The notes: generated by a model from the letters alone, not told the origin. Shown: positions 1 through 6,719, counted from the first letter of the stretch. The stretch is DNA of 17,108 nt from Thermoleophilia bacterium (GCA_025935275.1 JAICVP010000012.1:1-17108); one strand, 5' to 3'. Numbers and translations: made by a program.

Positions 1-380
1 AGGACCTTGCCGGCATGGCGAAGGACGTCCTCGGACGCGCGGCGGAAGTGGTCGGCGGTGTATTCGACCATCTCCTCGCGGGACTCGCGGATGGTCTTGC
101 CGACCTCCTTCGTGATCATCTCGGCGATCTCGTCGGCCCGCTCCATGCAGATGGCGAACGCAGCGCGGCACAGCTCCACGCGCTCGAGGAGCGACACCTT
201 GCGCCAGGTGGGGAACGCTTCGGCAGCGGCGCGCACGGCGGCCTCGACCTGGGTCGGAGAGGACGCGGTGACGGTTCCGAGGAGCTCGTCGGTCGCTGGG
301 CTCCTGACCTCGATCTCCTCGCCGTCGCCGGGAAGCCACTCCCCGCCGATGTAGACGTCCTGTCGAATCGCTACCGCCAT
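1..380 (-). CDS. Aldehyde dehydrogenase family protein, N-terminal part only (runs off left edge)
   Basis: Reading leftward from ATG at 380, 126 codons are open to the window edge. The start is supported by AAAGGAG six bases upstream. The translation begins MAVAIRQDVYIGGEWLPGDG and continues with SPATDELLGTV, the AAEAFPTWRKVSLLERVEL segment and ITKEVGKTIRESREEM. This is the usual N-terminal NAD(P)-binding region of aldehyde dehydrogenases: the YIGGEW entry strand, the NPATGE-like turn and the EVGKTxxES helix. The catalytic Cys and Glu lie outside the window, so the substrate cannot be assigned. The family oxidises aldehydes to acids in the cytosol with NAD(P)+. It is transcribed divergently from the permease at 548, with 167 bases between the two starts, so it may share regulation with it. 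I am sure of the family and unsure of the substrate. Confidence 0.9.
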   Translation of the reverse strand, partial: MAVAIRQDVYIGGEWLPGDGEEIEVRSPATDELLGTVTASSPTQVEAAVRAAAEAFPTWRKVSLLERVELCRAAFAICMERADEIAEMITKEVGKTIRESREEMVEYTADHFRRASEDVLRHAGKV

Positions 381-432
381 GTCGCTCCTTTCAGCGTCGT
401 CCGGAGCAGTTTCGCACGCCCGGGCGCCGCGA

Positions 433-461
433 TTGAACTTGCTTTGCGCGAGTGTTACCGT
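433..461 (+). promoter_or_regulatory. Extended -10 promoter of permease 1
   Basis: TTGAAC (433-438) is followed by 17 bases and then TACCGT (456-461), which has the TGn extension (TGT, 453-455). This matches a housekeeping-sigma pattern. A second copy with the same -35, same 17-base spacing and same TGn extension precedes the paralogous permease at 4985-5013. The expected transcription start is near 468, giving a leader of about 80 bases. The promoter function is inferred from sequence. Confidence 0.6.
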
Positions 462-492
462 CGCCCATCTCGATGCGGTGTATCAGTCCGAT

Positions 493-504
493 CTGGCGTC
501 TAGA
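493..504 (+). promoter_or_regulatory. Shared 12-base leader element, copy 1 (CTGGCGTCTAGA)
   Basis: CTGGCGTCTAGA is identical here and at 5035-5046, in both cases downstream of a matching promoter and upstream of a permease gene. It contains the palindrome TCTAGA. The distance from the -10 box differs by exactly 10 bases between copies (31 here, 21 there), about one helical turn. It could be an operator or an RNA-level element; which one is unknown. Confidence 0.45.
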
Positions 505-547
505 GTCGGGACCCGGCTAGGGGCGTCTTTCATCCGGAGGAGGATGC

Positions 548-2161
548 ATGGCTGAAGTTGCTGTAGACGAACGGCGTCTCCTCAAGACGATCCGCTGGTG
601 GGACGGGTTCGTCATCGGTCTCGCCAACCCGGGCTTCCTGCTCATTGCACTCTGGGGGTCCATCATCGCGCTCGGCGGCAAGTGGGCGATCGCGCTGTTC
701 GTCGTCTCGGCGATCATCGGCGCGCTGCAGGCGTACATCTACTGCGAGCCGGCCGCGATGTTCCCGGACAAGCCGGGCGGCCTCTCGGTCTACGCACGCG
801 AGGGCTGGCGGAAGCACTTCTCCTTCGCGGGCCCGATTGCCGTCTTCGGCTACTGGTTCGCATGGTCGAGCGTGCTTGCGATCTACGGCAGCCTCATCGG
901 CTACCTCCTGCTCGCCGAGTTCGGAGGCGACGGCTACCTCGCCACCCACGTCTACAACCCACCGATCATCCAGCCGCTCGGCTGGGCGCAGATCATCGGC
1001 GTCATGTGCATCGTCCTCTGCTGGGTGTTCAACATCCGCGGGATGCGCCCCGCGGTCGGCCTGAGCTACGTCGTCGGCGCGCTGATGATTCTCCCGGTCC
1101 TCGTGATCGCCATCGGCGGCTTCATCACCGGCGATTTCTCGAACCACCAGATCGACTCGAACTTCGTCGCGGCGAACGTGGAGTTCTACGGCGATTCGGC
1201 CACGTTCTTCAACCAGTTCGTGATGATCATGGTCTGGCTCTACATACTCGGGTGGTCGACCTACGGGCCGGAGTCCGGCGCGACGTTCGCGCCGGAGTAC
1301 AAGGACACGGTCAACGACACCCGGAAGGCGCTGATCTCGGTGGGCGCGCTCAACGTCTTCCTCTCGATCATGCTCCCGATCGTCGTCATCGGGTCGATCG
1401 GCTACAACGGCCTCTACAGCGACCTCACGGGCGTGGTCTGGCTCACCGACGTCGTCAACACGATCGCGGGCGACACATTCGGGAAGTTCCTCGTCGTCTG
1501 TCTCTGCGGCGGGCTGCTCCTGTCGATGAACACCGCGACGATGGACGGCTCGCGTGCGCTCTACGCGCTCTCCGAGGAGAAGATGACGATCAAGCAGCTC
1601 GGCGTCCTGAACAAGCACAACGTGCCGGGCAGGGCGATGACCGTCGACATGCTCCTCAACATCTTCCTGCTCCTCTACTTCCAGAACATCTACTTCATTC
1701 TCGCGGCCGGCAATCTCGGCTACATGCTCTCCCACGTGCTCGCGCTCTCGGGTGTCCTGCTCTTGCGCAGAGACCGGCCCACCTGGCCGCGTCCGATCAG
1801 GCTGGCGAAACCCTGGATGTGGTTGGCGGGGCTCTTCTGCGCCCTGAACGCCCTCTTCATCATCTTCGGGGTGTACGGGCTCAAGTACACGGGCTACGGG
1901 TTCGACTACCTGAGCGACGAGTACGCGGCGTTCCTCGCGGGGACCGGCCCGGTCCCGAGCCCGACCGCGCGGGTGCCGGCCATCATCATCGTCGGCGTCC
2001 TGGTGCTGGTCTGCGGCGTCGCCGGCTACATCTGGGCACAGCGCCAGTGGGGGAAGCCGGTCCGCTGGAAGGATCCGAGCGACGAGGCGCCTTCGCAGGA
2101 AGCGATCGACGCAGCGGCCGCACGAGGCACTCCAGGCACCGCTCCCGCGGCAGCGATCTAG
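548..2161 (+). CDS. APC-superfamily amino acid/amine permease (permease 1)
   Basis: A 537-residue polytopic membrane protein with about 12 predicted hydrophobic helices and short polar ends. The first helix carries the unwound-helix type motif LANPGFLL (about residues 25-32). It is followed by MFPDKPGGLSVYAREGWR, a typical APC loop, then ATFAPEYKDTV, LSMNTAT and RRDRPTWPRPIRL. It would import an amino acid or small amine by secondary transport; the substrate cannot be read from sequence. The start is ATG 548, behind a strong CCGGAGGAGG site at 534-543. An ATG at 544 is out of frame. It is paralogous to the gene at 5074, with long shared blocks. It has its own promoter and a hairpin terminator, so it is probably monocistronic. 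Its neighbours (SSADH, TMADH operon, aminotransferase) suggest uptake of an amine or omega-amino acid. Confidence 0.9.
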   Translation: MAEVAVDERRLLKTIRWWDGFVIGLANPGFLLIALWGSIIALGGKWAIALFVVSAIIGALQAYIYCEPAAMFPDKPGGLSVYAREGWRKHFSFAGPIAVFGYWFAWSSVLAIYGSLIGYLLLAEFGGDGYLATHVYNPPIIQPLGWAQIIGVMCIVLCWVFNIRGMRPAVGLSYVVGALMILPVLVIAIGGFITGDFSNHQIDSNFVAANVEFYGDSATFFNQFVMIMVWLYILGWSTYGPESGATFAPEYKDTVNDTRKALISVGALNVFLSIMLPIVVIGSIGYNGLYSDLTGVVWLTDVVNTIAGDTFGKFLVVCLCGGLLLSMNTATMDGSRALYALSEEKMTIKQLGVLNKHNVPGRAMTVDMLLNIFLLLYFQNIYFILAAGNLGYMLSHVLALSGVLLLRRDRPTWPRPIRLAKPWMWLAGLFCALNALFIIFGVYGLKYTGYGFDYLSDEYAAFLAGTGPVPSPTARVPAIIIVGVLVLVCGVAGYIWAQRQWGKPVRWKDPSDEAPSQEAIDAAAARGTPGTAPAAAI

Positions 2162-2214
2162 GTCGCACGAGACGGCATTCGACCGAGGGGCGGGCCATCC
2201 CGCCCCTCGGCTCT
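2160..2214 (+). repeat. Terminator cassette repeat, copy 1
   Basis: From AGGTCGC (2160-2166) through GGCATTCGA and the GC hairpin, this segment is nearly identical to 3694-3748. The differences are a 2-base indel and a few substitutions. The similarity includes flanking sequence outside the hairpin stem, so the two copies look related by duplication or belong to a dispersed repeat family. The genes upstream of each copy are unrelated. Confidence 0.65.
2183..2210 (+). terminator. GC hairpin terminator after permease 1
   Basis: CCGAGGGGCGGG (2183-2194) and CCCGCCCCTCGG (2199-2210) form a perfect 12-bp stem with a 4-base loop (CCAT), starting 21 bases after the stop codon. No real T-run follows (CTCTCGCTTT), which is common for hairpin terminators in high-GC actinobacteria. 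Confidence 0.75.
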
Positions 2215-2311
2215 CGCTTTGAGATATATAGCCGGTACGCTGGCCTGACGAGGTCTGCGCAGTGTCCCGCCGGCGTGCGGGGCGCTGAGCCACGCCAAAG
2301 GGAGGAGAACG

Positions 2312-3679
2312 ATGAGCGTTTACGCGGTGACGAACCCCGCAACAGGAGAGCAGCTGAAGACCTTCCCGACGATCACGGACGAGGAGCTGGATTCGGCCAT
2401 CGCCCTCGCGTACGACACGTACCAGAACTGGCTGCGAACGAGCAGCGTCGAGGAGCGCGCCAAGCTGGTGCGGCGGGTCGGGGAGCTGCACACCGAGCGA
2501 CGGGAAGAGCTGGCGGAGATCACGACCCGAGAGATGGGCAAGCCGCTGGAGCAGGCTCTCGGCGAGGTCGACTTCTGCGTCGACATCTACTCGTTCTACG
2601 CGGACAACGGGCCCGACCTGATGAAGGACGAGCCGATCGAGCTGCTCGCCGGAGAGGGCTCCGCGATCATCCGCCGCAGCCCGTACGGCGTCATCCTCGG
2701 GATCATGCCGTGGAACTTCCCGACGTATCAGGTCGCCCGCTTCGCCGGGCCGAACCTGGTCATCGGCAACGCCGTCCTGCTGAAGCATGCGCCTCAGTGC
2801 CCCGAGACGGCAGCGGCGCTGCAGCAGATCTACCTCGACGCGGGCTTCCCGGAGGGGGCCTACGTCAACATCTATGCCACCAACGAGCAGGTCGCCACCG
2901 CCATCGCCGACCCGCGTGTCCAGGGCGTGTCCGTGACGGGCTCGGAGCGAGCCGGTGCAGCGGTGGCCGAGGTCGCGGGCAGGAACCTGAAAAAGGTCGT
3001 CCTGGAACTCGGCGGCTCCGACCCCTTCATCCTGCTCAGCACGGACGACATGGACGCGACCGTCGAGTCGGCCGTGGCAGCGCGCCTGGACAATGCGGGC
3101 CAGTCGTGCAACGCCGCCAAGCGGTTCGTCGTGATCGACGAGCTGTACCAGCCGTTCCTGGAGAAGTTCACGGCCGCGATGACGGCGTCGAAGACCGGCG
3201 ACCCGACCGCGGGCGAGGCGGATCTCGGCCCCCTATCCTCGAGCACCGCAGCCGAACGCCTGCAGGACCAGCTCGATCGTGCGACCAAGGCGGGCGCCAA
3301 GGTCGTCGCCGGCGGCGAGCGCGACGGCAACTACTTCTCGCCGATGGTGCTCACCGACGTGACGCCGGACAACGACGCCTACCGCGAGGAGCTGTTCGGC
3401 CCGGTTGCGGTCGTCTACCGCGTCGAGTCGGAGGAGGAAGCGGTCAAGCTGGCGAACGACACGCCCTTCGGGCTCGGCTCCTACCTGTTCACGACCGATC
3501 CCGAGCAGGCCGAGCGTGTGGCCAACCAGATCGATGCCGGCATGGTCTACGTCAACATCGTGGGCGCGGATGGCGCTGAGCTGCCGTTCGGCGGCGTCAA
3601 GCGATCGGGGTGGGGCCGCGAGCTCGGCAAGTACGGCATGGACGAGTTCGTCAACAAGAAGCTCATCCGGGTCGGCTGA
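2312..3679 (+). CDS. NAD(P)-dependent succinate-semialdehyde dehydrogenase, Sad/YneI type
   Basis: A 455-residue aldehyde dehydrogenase that is full length for the short Sad/YneI subgroup. Visible active-site features are MPWNFP with Asn135, LLKHAP with Lys158 (cofactor site), VTGSERAG (about 208-215), LELGGSDPF with general base Glu232, and the catalytic Cys266 in NAGQSCNAAKR. The C-terminus has the FGGVKRSGWGREL block. It would oxidise succinate semialdehyde, or a close aldehyde, to succinate in the cytosol, the last step of GABA or polyamine breakdown. ATG 2312 follows AAAGGGAGGAG. It lies between two similar hairpin terminators, so it is likely its own transcript, perhaps from the AT-rich segment near 2219-2231. 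The class-III aminotransferase at the right edge could supply the semialdehyde, but they are 13 kb apart. The exact substrate is an inference from similarity. Confidence 0.85.
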   Translation: MSVYAVTNPATGEQLKTFPTITDEELDSAIALAYDTYQNWLRTSSVEERAKLVRRVGELHTERREELAEITTREMGKPLEQALGEVDFCVDIYSFYADNGPDLMKDEPIELLAGEGSAIIRRSPYGVILGIMPWNFPTYQVARFAGPNLVIGNAVLLKHAPQCPETAAALQQIYLDAGFPEGAYVNIYATNEQVATAIADPRVQGVSVTGSERAGAAVAEVAGRNLKKVVLELGGSDPFILLSTDDMDATVESAVAARLDNAGQSCNAAKRFVVIDELYQPFLEKFTAAMTASKTGDPTAGEADLGPLSSSTAAERLQDQLDRATKAGAKVVAGGERDGNYFSPMVLTDVTPDNDAYREELFGPVAVVYRVESEEEAVKLANDTPFGLGSYLFTTDPEQAERVANQIDAGMVYVNIVGADGAELPFGGVKRSGWGRELGKYGMDEFVNKKLIRVG

Positions 3680-3693
3680 GCACGCTGCGACCC

Positions 3694-3748
3694 AGGTCGC
3701 GCAAGAGGCATTCGAGCGAGGGGCGGGTCATCCCGCCCCTCGTCCTCT
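3694..3748 (+). repeat. Terminator cassette repeat, copy 2
   Basis: The partner of 2160-2214: AGGTCGC at 3694-3700, then GGCATTCGA, then the hairpin. The copies differ mainly by a 2-base gap in the lead-in, one base just before the stem, and the first loop base (C versus T). Confidence 0.65.
3717..3742 (+). terminator. GC hairpin terminator after SSADH
   Basis: CGAGGGGCGGG (3717-3727) and CCCGCCCCTCG (3732-3742) make a perfect 11-bp stem with loop TCAT. It sits 37 bases after the SSADH stop and ends 12 bases before the -10 box of the next gene. Confidence 0.75.
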
Positions 3749-3754
3749 CCGCAC

Positions 3755-3760
3755 TAGAAT
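3755..3760 (+). promoter_or_regulatory. -10 box TAGAAT, near-leaderless start of the zinc-ribbon gene
   Basis: TAGAAT ends 9 bases before ATG 3770, which would put the transcription start about 3 bases from, or at, the initiation codon. There is no Shine-Dalgarno sequence in the gap. No good -35 is visible because the preceding hairpin occupies that spot. Confidence 0.5.
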
Positions 3761-3769
3761 CGGCTGAGA

Positions 3770-4126
3770 ATGGCGATTCCGATCACCGTGCGCTGCGAGT
3801 GCGGAGAGTTCCACCAGGCCAAGCTCGGCGACGTCGTCGCGTGCAGCTGCGGCCGGCGCTTCGAGACCGCCAAGGTCTCCGAGAGCAACTTCCCGCAGGT
3901 CCGCGAGCACCAGGCGAAGGCCAGGCTCTACGTCAGGGTCGGGGTGATCTTCCTCCTCGCCGCCGGGGTGATCGCGTTCGTCTTCTGGGGCTTCTGGGCT
4001 GCCGCGATCACGGTGCCGCTCGTCGCGATGTTCTGGTTCTGGTACGTCCGCCGCTGGTTCACGCGACGCTTCGTTCCCTCCCCGGGAGAGCTGCCCACGG
4101 TCGAGCTGGAGGCCTCGAAGGAGTAA
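3770..4126 (+). CDS. Small zinc-ribbon membrane protein (hypothetical)
   Basis: A 118-residue protein of unknown function. The N-terminus has paired CxC knuckles (Cys9/Cys11 in RCECG and Cys25/Cys27 in ACSCGRRF), likely a small zinc ribbon. A linker leads to two adjacent hydrophobic helices (about 55-74 and 76-93), with basic residues just after the second (RRWFTRR) and an acidic tail. The ribbon and tail probably face the cytoplasm. It has the same architecture and recognisable similarity to the convergent gene at 4595-4948, so the two are paralogues. Its stop overlaps the start of the UspA-like gene (TAATG), which implies translational coupling and a functional link. No role can be assigned. 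Confidence 0.8.
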   Translation: MAIPITVRCECGEFHQAKLGDVVACSCGRRFETAKVSESNFPQVREHQAKARLYVRVGVIFLLAAGVIAFVFWGFWAAAITVPLVAMFWFWYVRRWFTRRFVPSPGELPTVELEASKE

Positions 4127-4590
4127 TGCGCGAGACGCTGGACCGCCCGGCTCCCCCTGCTGCGGACCCGGCTGCGCGGAACGTGCGTCCCGTGATGCTG
4201 CTCACCCTGAACGTGGAGCTCGAGGAGCCCGCGATCGCCTTCGCGATCGACTCGGCAGCGGAGACGGGTGCCGAGCTCTACATCTGTGACGCCATCCCAC
4301 TCGAGTACCGCAACTATGTCGGCCACGTCGCCCGCCAGTACGCTGAGCAGACGATCCGCAAGCACCTCGACGAGGTCGCCCGGCGTGCGCGCGACCGCGG
4401 CGTTTCGACGTCGCAGCTCGCCTTCCACAACCCGAAGCCCGTGAAGACGGCGCTGGAGATCGCCCGCACCGAGCGCATCGGGCTGCTCGTCTTCGGCGCC
4501 AGCCGCAAGGAACTAGGGAAGCGCGGCTTCAAGAAGGCCGTGAAGCGGATCCGCCAGGATCCGCCCTGCCTGGTCTGGGTTCAGGACTGA
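4126..4590 (+). CDS. UspA-like (universal stress protein fold) protein
   Basis: A 154-residue soluble protein. After a Pro/Ala-rich N-terminus, VMLLTLNVELEEPAIAFAIDSAAETGAELYICD-type sequence matches the first strand and helix of Usp domains. The C-terminus (LLVFGASRKELGKRGFKKAV, then DPPCLVWVQD) matches the last strands. The usual nucleotide-binding pattern GxxGx9G(S/T) is not present: glycines in that loop are replaced by charged residues. It is therefore probably a non-ATP-binding Usp relative. It starts at ATG 4126, overlapping the previous stop by one base; the reading frame is open much further upstream, but that extension runs through the previous gene. It is co-transcribed with the zinc-ribbon gene. 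A stress or signalling role is only suggested by the family. Confidence 0.75.
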   Translation: MRETLDRPAPPAADPAARNVRPVMLLTLNVELEEPAIAFAIDSAAETGAELYICDAIPLEYRNYVGHVARQYAEQTIRKHLDEVARRARDRGVSTSQLAFHNPKPVKTALEIARTERIGLLVFGASRKELGKRGFKKAVKRIRQDPPCLVWVQD

Positions 4591-4594
4591 GCGC

Positions 4595-4948
4595 TCACTC
4601 CGGATGCAGCTCCCACCGCGGCCGCTCCGCGACGATGCGGCGGACCCGCTTCTTCCAGAGCGGCCCGAGGAGCATGGCCGCGAGTGCGAGGATGACGGGC
4701 CCGATGAAGAGATACCCGGGACTCACGAAGTAGGCGAGCAGGAGCACGGTCGCCACCGCAATCCCGGCAACCAGCATCGCGCCCACCCGCAGCCGCCGCA
4801 GCTCGCTCACGAGCCCCTCGTACTCGCCCGCGGGGATCTGCTCCGTGTTCCAGGTGCGCCCGCACTGCTCGCATTGCCACTTCTCCCCGTAGCGGAGGTC
4901 GCGCTCAGCGCCGCAGTCGCAGGTGACGTGGATCGGGGGCCCGCGCAC
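4595..4948 (-). CDS. Small zinc-ribbon membrane protein, paralogue of the 3770 gene
   Basis: A 117-residue protein of unknown function on the reverse strand. It has a ribbon of the form CDCG (Cys10, Cys12) and CEQCGRTW (Cys26, Cys29), then a polar linker, two hydrophobic helices (about 55-76 and 78-97) and a basic stretch LWKKRVRR before the C-terminus. The order and spacing match the protein at 3770, including V-x-C-x-C-G near the start and C-G-R-x-aromatic after the second knuckle. The start is GTG 4948, chosen because TAGAAT ends six bases upstream (leaderless) and the ribbon begins at once. It converges on the UspA-like gene with only 4 bases between the stop codons. Confidence 0.75.
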   Translation of the reverse strand: MRGPPIHVTCDCGAERDLRYGEKWQCEQCGRTWNTEQIPAGEYEGLVSELRRLRVGAMLVAGIAVATVLLLAYFVSPGYLFIGPVILALAAMLLGPLWKKRVRRIVAERPRWELHPE

Positions 4949-4954
4949 GTGGCG

Positions 4955-4960
4955 ATTCTA
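4955..4960 (-). promoter_or_regulatory. -10 box TAGAAT for a leaderless reverse-strand gene
   Basis: On the reverse strand TAGAAT is followed by CGCCAC and then GTG 4948. Transcription would start at or next to the initiation codon. I see no clear -35 hexamer. Confidence 0.5.
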
Positions 4961-4984
4961 GGGTCCGAGGCCCGTGGATCCGGA

Positions 4985-5013
4985 TTGAACACGTCCGTGT
5001 GCGGTGTTACCTT
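4985..5013 (+). promoter_or_regulatory. Extended -10 promoter of permease 2
   Basis: TTGAAC (4985-4990), 17-base spacer, TACCTT (5008-5013) with TGT immediately before it (5005-5007). It has the same layout as the promoter at 433-461, and the match extends to the flanking GATTGAAC and GTGTTACC octamers. The expected leader is about 54 bases. Confidence 0.6.
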
Positions 5014-5034
5014 CCGCCGGGCCGCAGATCTGGC

Positions 5035-5046
5035 CTGGCGTCTAGA
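5035..5046 (+). promoter_or_regulatory. Shared 12-base leader element, copy 2 (CTGGCGTCTAGA)
   Basis: Identical to 493-504. Here it is preceded by a tandem CTGGC repeat (5030-5039) and extends to the 8-base palindrome GTCTAGAC (5040-5047). It lies 27 bases before the GTG start of permease 2. Confidence 0.45.
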
Positions 5047-5073
5047 CATCCGTACTAACGGTGGAGGTGAAGC

Positions 5074-6594
5074 GTGGCGCAAGCAGTCGTTGAGGAACAA
5101 CGCCTCCTCAAGACACTTCGGTGGTACGACGGGTTCGTTATCTGCCTGGCGAATCCCGGTTTCCTCCTGGGATCCCTCGGGTGGAGCGTCTTCGATCTGG
5201 GCGGCTGGGGAGCTGCCCTGATCTGGGGCATCACCGCGGCCATCGTCCTTCCCGTCCAGTTCATCTATTCCGAGCTCGCCGCCATGTTCCCGGACAAATC
5301 CGGCGGTGTCTCGATCTACGCCAACGAGGGCTGGCGCCGGTACACGACGCTCATCGGGCCAGTCGCGACGTTCGGGTACTGGATCGGCTGGTCGGTCGTC
5401 CTGTCGTTCATCGGGCTCTTCACCGGCTACATCGCCCAGGCGGAATGGTTCCCGAACGAGCCGTACGGCACCTACGCGTTCGGCGGGGCGCAGATCGACG
5501 AGGGCTACTTCAGCACGGGCAGCGTGCACATCGGCCTGCAGCACCTAATCGCCATCGGCCTGATCGTCTGCGTCTGGGCCTTCAACATCCTCGGGGCTCG
5601 CGTCTTCATCTCGTTCAACTACCTCGCGGGCATCCTGCTCATGTTTCCGCTGTTCTGCTTCACGCTCCTGCCCTTCATCAACGGTGACTGGGACTCCGCG
5701 AACCTCACCTACAAGCTCAACGACCCCGGCCTCGCGTGGGGCGGCTTACAGATCGCCCTGGTCTGGATCTGGATCATGATCTGGTCGACCGCGCCCGAAG
5801 CCGCGGCGACCTTCGCGCCCGAATACAAAGACACCGTCCGGGACACGAGGAAAGCGCTCCTCTCCTCGGCCGCTTTCATCCTCCTGATCAACACGATGGT
5901 TCCCATCGGGATGACCGGCGGCGTGGGCGAGGAGACCGTGTCCGCGTTCGACTACGTCGGCGCGCTCGACCAGCTCGTCGGGGCCAGCGCGGCGAACTTC
6001 TTCGTCGTGGTCATCTGCATCAGCTTCATCCTCTCGATGAACACGGCCACCGCCGACGGAAGCCGCGCGCTCTACGGGATCTCGAAAGCGGGGCTGACGA
6101 TCAAGCAACTCGGGCAGCTGAACCGCTTCCACGTGCCCGGCACCGCGATGTCCCTCGACGCCGTGCTGAACATCGTGTTCATCCTGTTCATCGGCAACCT
6201 GTTCGGGATCCTCGTGGCGAGCAACATCGGCTACGTGCTTGCGAACATGTTCGCCATCGGTGCGTTCATCTTGCTCCGTCGCGACCGTCCGAACTGGCCA
6301 CGGCCCATCCGGCTCCCGTCGTACTGGGTTCCGATCGCCGGGGTTCTGTTCGCGGCCTTCGCCGTCTTCAGCGTGGTCGGCATCGGCTGGCTGCACATCG
6401 CGGGCGGCGGCGCCGTGTACGGCGGCACCAAGGAGAGAATCATCGGGTTCGGGGTGCTAGCCATCTCGCTCCTGCTGTTCCTCTTCCGCCGCATCGTGCA
6501 GGACGGGGAACGGCCGCACTGGCGCGAAGAGACGCCAACGATGCCGGGTGAAGTGCCCCAGACGGCTCCGGCCGTCACCGCTCCGGCGGACTAG
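5074..6594 (+). CDS. APC-superfamily amino acid/amine permease (permease 2)
   Basis: A 506-residue polytopic membrane protein with about 12 hydrophobic helices. It is a clear paralogue of permease 1: RLLKTLRWYDGFVICLANPG at the N-terminus, MFPDKSGGVSIYANEGWR, ATFAPEYKDTVRDTRKALL, LSMNTATADGSRALY and RRDRPNWPRPIRL all align. It is about 30 residues shorter, because the last periplasmic loop and C-terminal tail are reduced. GTG 5074 is chosen because GGAGGTGA lies at 5063-5070 and the paralogue's start aligns at this codon. It ends in its own GC hairpin, immediately before the TMADH operon, so it could supply that operon's substrate. Equally it could import an amino acid. Its promoter is a near copy of that of permease 1, which suggests co-regulation. 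Confidence 0.9.
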   Translation: MAQAVVEEQRLLKTLRWYDGFVICLANPGFLLGSLGWSVFDLGGWGAALIWGITAAIVLPVQFIYSELAAMFPDKSGGVSIYANEGWRRYTTLIGPVATFGYWIGWSVVLSFIGLFTGYIAQAEWFPNEPYGTYAFGGAQIDEGYFSTGSVHIGLQHLIAIGLIVCVWAFNILGARVFISFNYLAGILLMFPLFCFTLLPFINGDWDSANLTYKLNDPGLAWGGLQIALVWIWIMIWSTAPEAAATFAPEYKDTVRDTRKALLSSAAFILLINTMVPIGMTGGVGEETVSAFDYVGALDQLVGASAANFFVVVICISFILSMNTATADGSRALYGISKAGLTIKQLGQLNRFHVPGTAMSLDAVLNIVFILFIGNLFGILVASNIGYVLANMFAIGAFILLRRDRPNWPRPIRLPSYWVPIAGVLFAAFAVFSVVGIGWLHIAGGGAVYGGTKERIIGFGVLAISLLLFLFRRIVQDGERPHWREETPTMPGEVPQTAPAVTAPAD

Positions 6595-6612
6595 CCAGAG
6601 CGACCAACTCCT

Positions 6613-6642
6613 CGAGAGGGCGGGCACAGTCCCGCCCTCTCG
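6613..6642 (+). terminator. GC hairpin terminator after permease 2
   Basis: CGAGAGGGCGGG (6613-6624) and CCCGCCCTCTCG (6631-6642) form a perfect 12-bp stem with a 6-base loop (CACAGT), 18 bases after the stop. It is the same style as the two earlier terminators but without their shared flanks. Confidence 0.75.
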
Positions 6643-6655
6643 TACATCCTGCTGC

Positions 6656-6684
6656 TTGCAACCCTGGGCCAGCGGTTGGAGAAT
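6656..6684 (+). promoter_or_regulatory. Possible promoter of the TMADH operon
   Basis: TTGCAA (6656-6661), 17 bases, then GAGAAT (6679-6684), just past the terminator. The leader would be about 30 bases and contain a strong AAAGGAGG (6703-6710), nine bases before the TMADH start. The -10 is imperfect. An operon promoter must lie somewhere in this 77-base gap if the hairpin terminates. Confidence 0.4.
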
Positions 6685-6719
6685 CGCTATCCCAGTGCGT
6701 CCAAAGGAGGCTTCCGCGA

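Noticed and set aside
381..432. Promoter for the divergent aldehyde dehydrogenase
   Set aside because: No convincing -35/-10 pair on the reverse strand. Only its AAAGGAG ribosome site is clear.
530..2788. Open frame of 752 codons on the minus strand opposite permease 1 and SSADH
   Set aside because: A shadow of GC-biased third positions in the two real genes. The translation is Arg/Asp/Glu/Val-rich low complexity with no family resemblance, and it spans a terminator and two real genes.
598..3579. Open frame of 993 codons on the plus strand across permease 1 and SSADH
   Set aside because: An out-of-frame shadow with Arg-rich composition and no start signal. Both genes beneath it have clear family matches.
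3610..4125. N-terminal extension of the UspA-like frame
   Set aside because: The frame is open through SSADH and the zinc-ribbon gene, but the extension is Arg-rich out-of-frame sequence. ATG 4126 in the TAATG overlap fits the Usp fold start.
4588..4597. Perfect palindrome TGAGCGCTCA made of the two facing stop codons
   Set aside because: Two convergent TGA stops separated by GCGC give this automatically. Too short to claim as a site.
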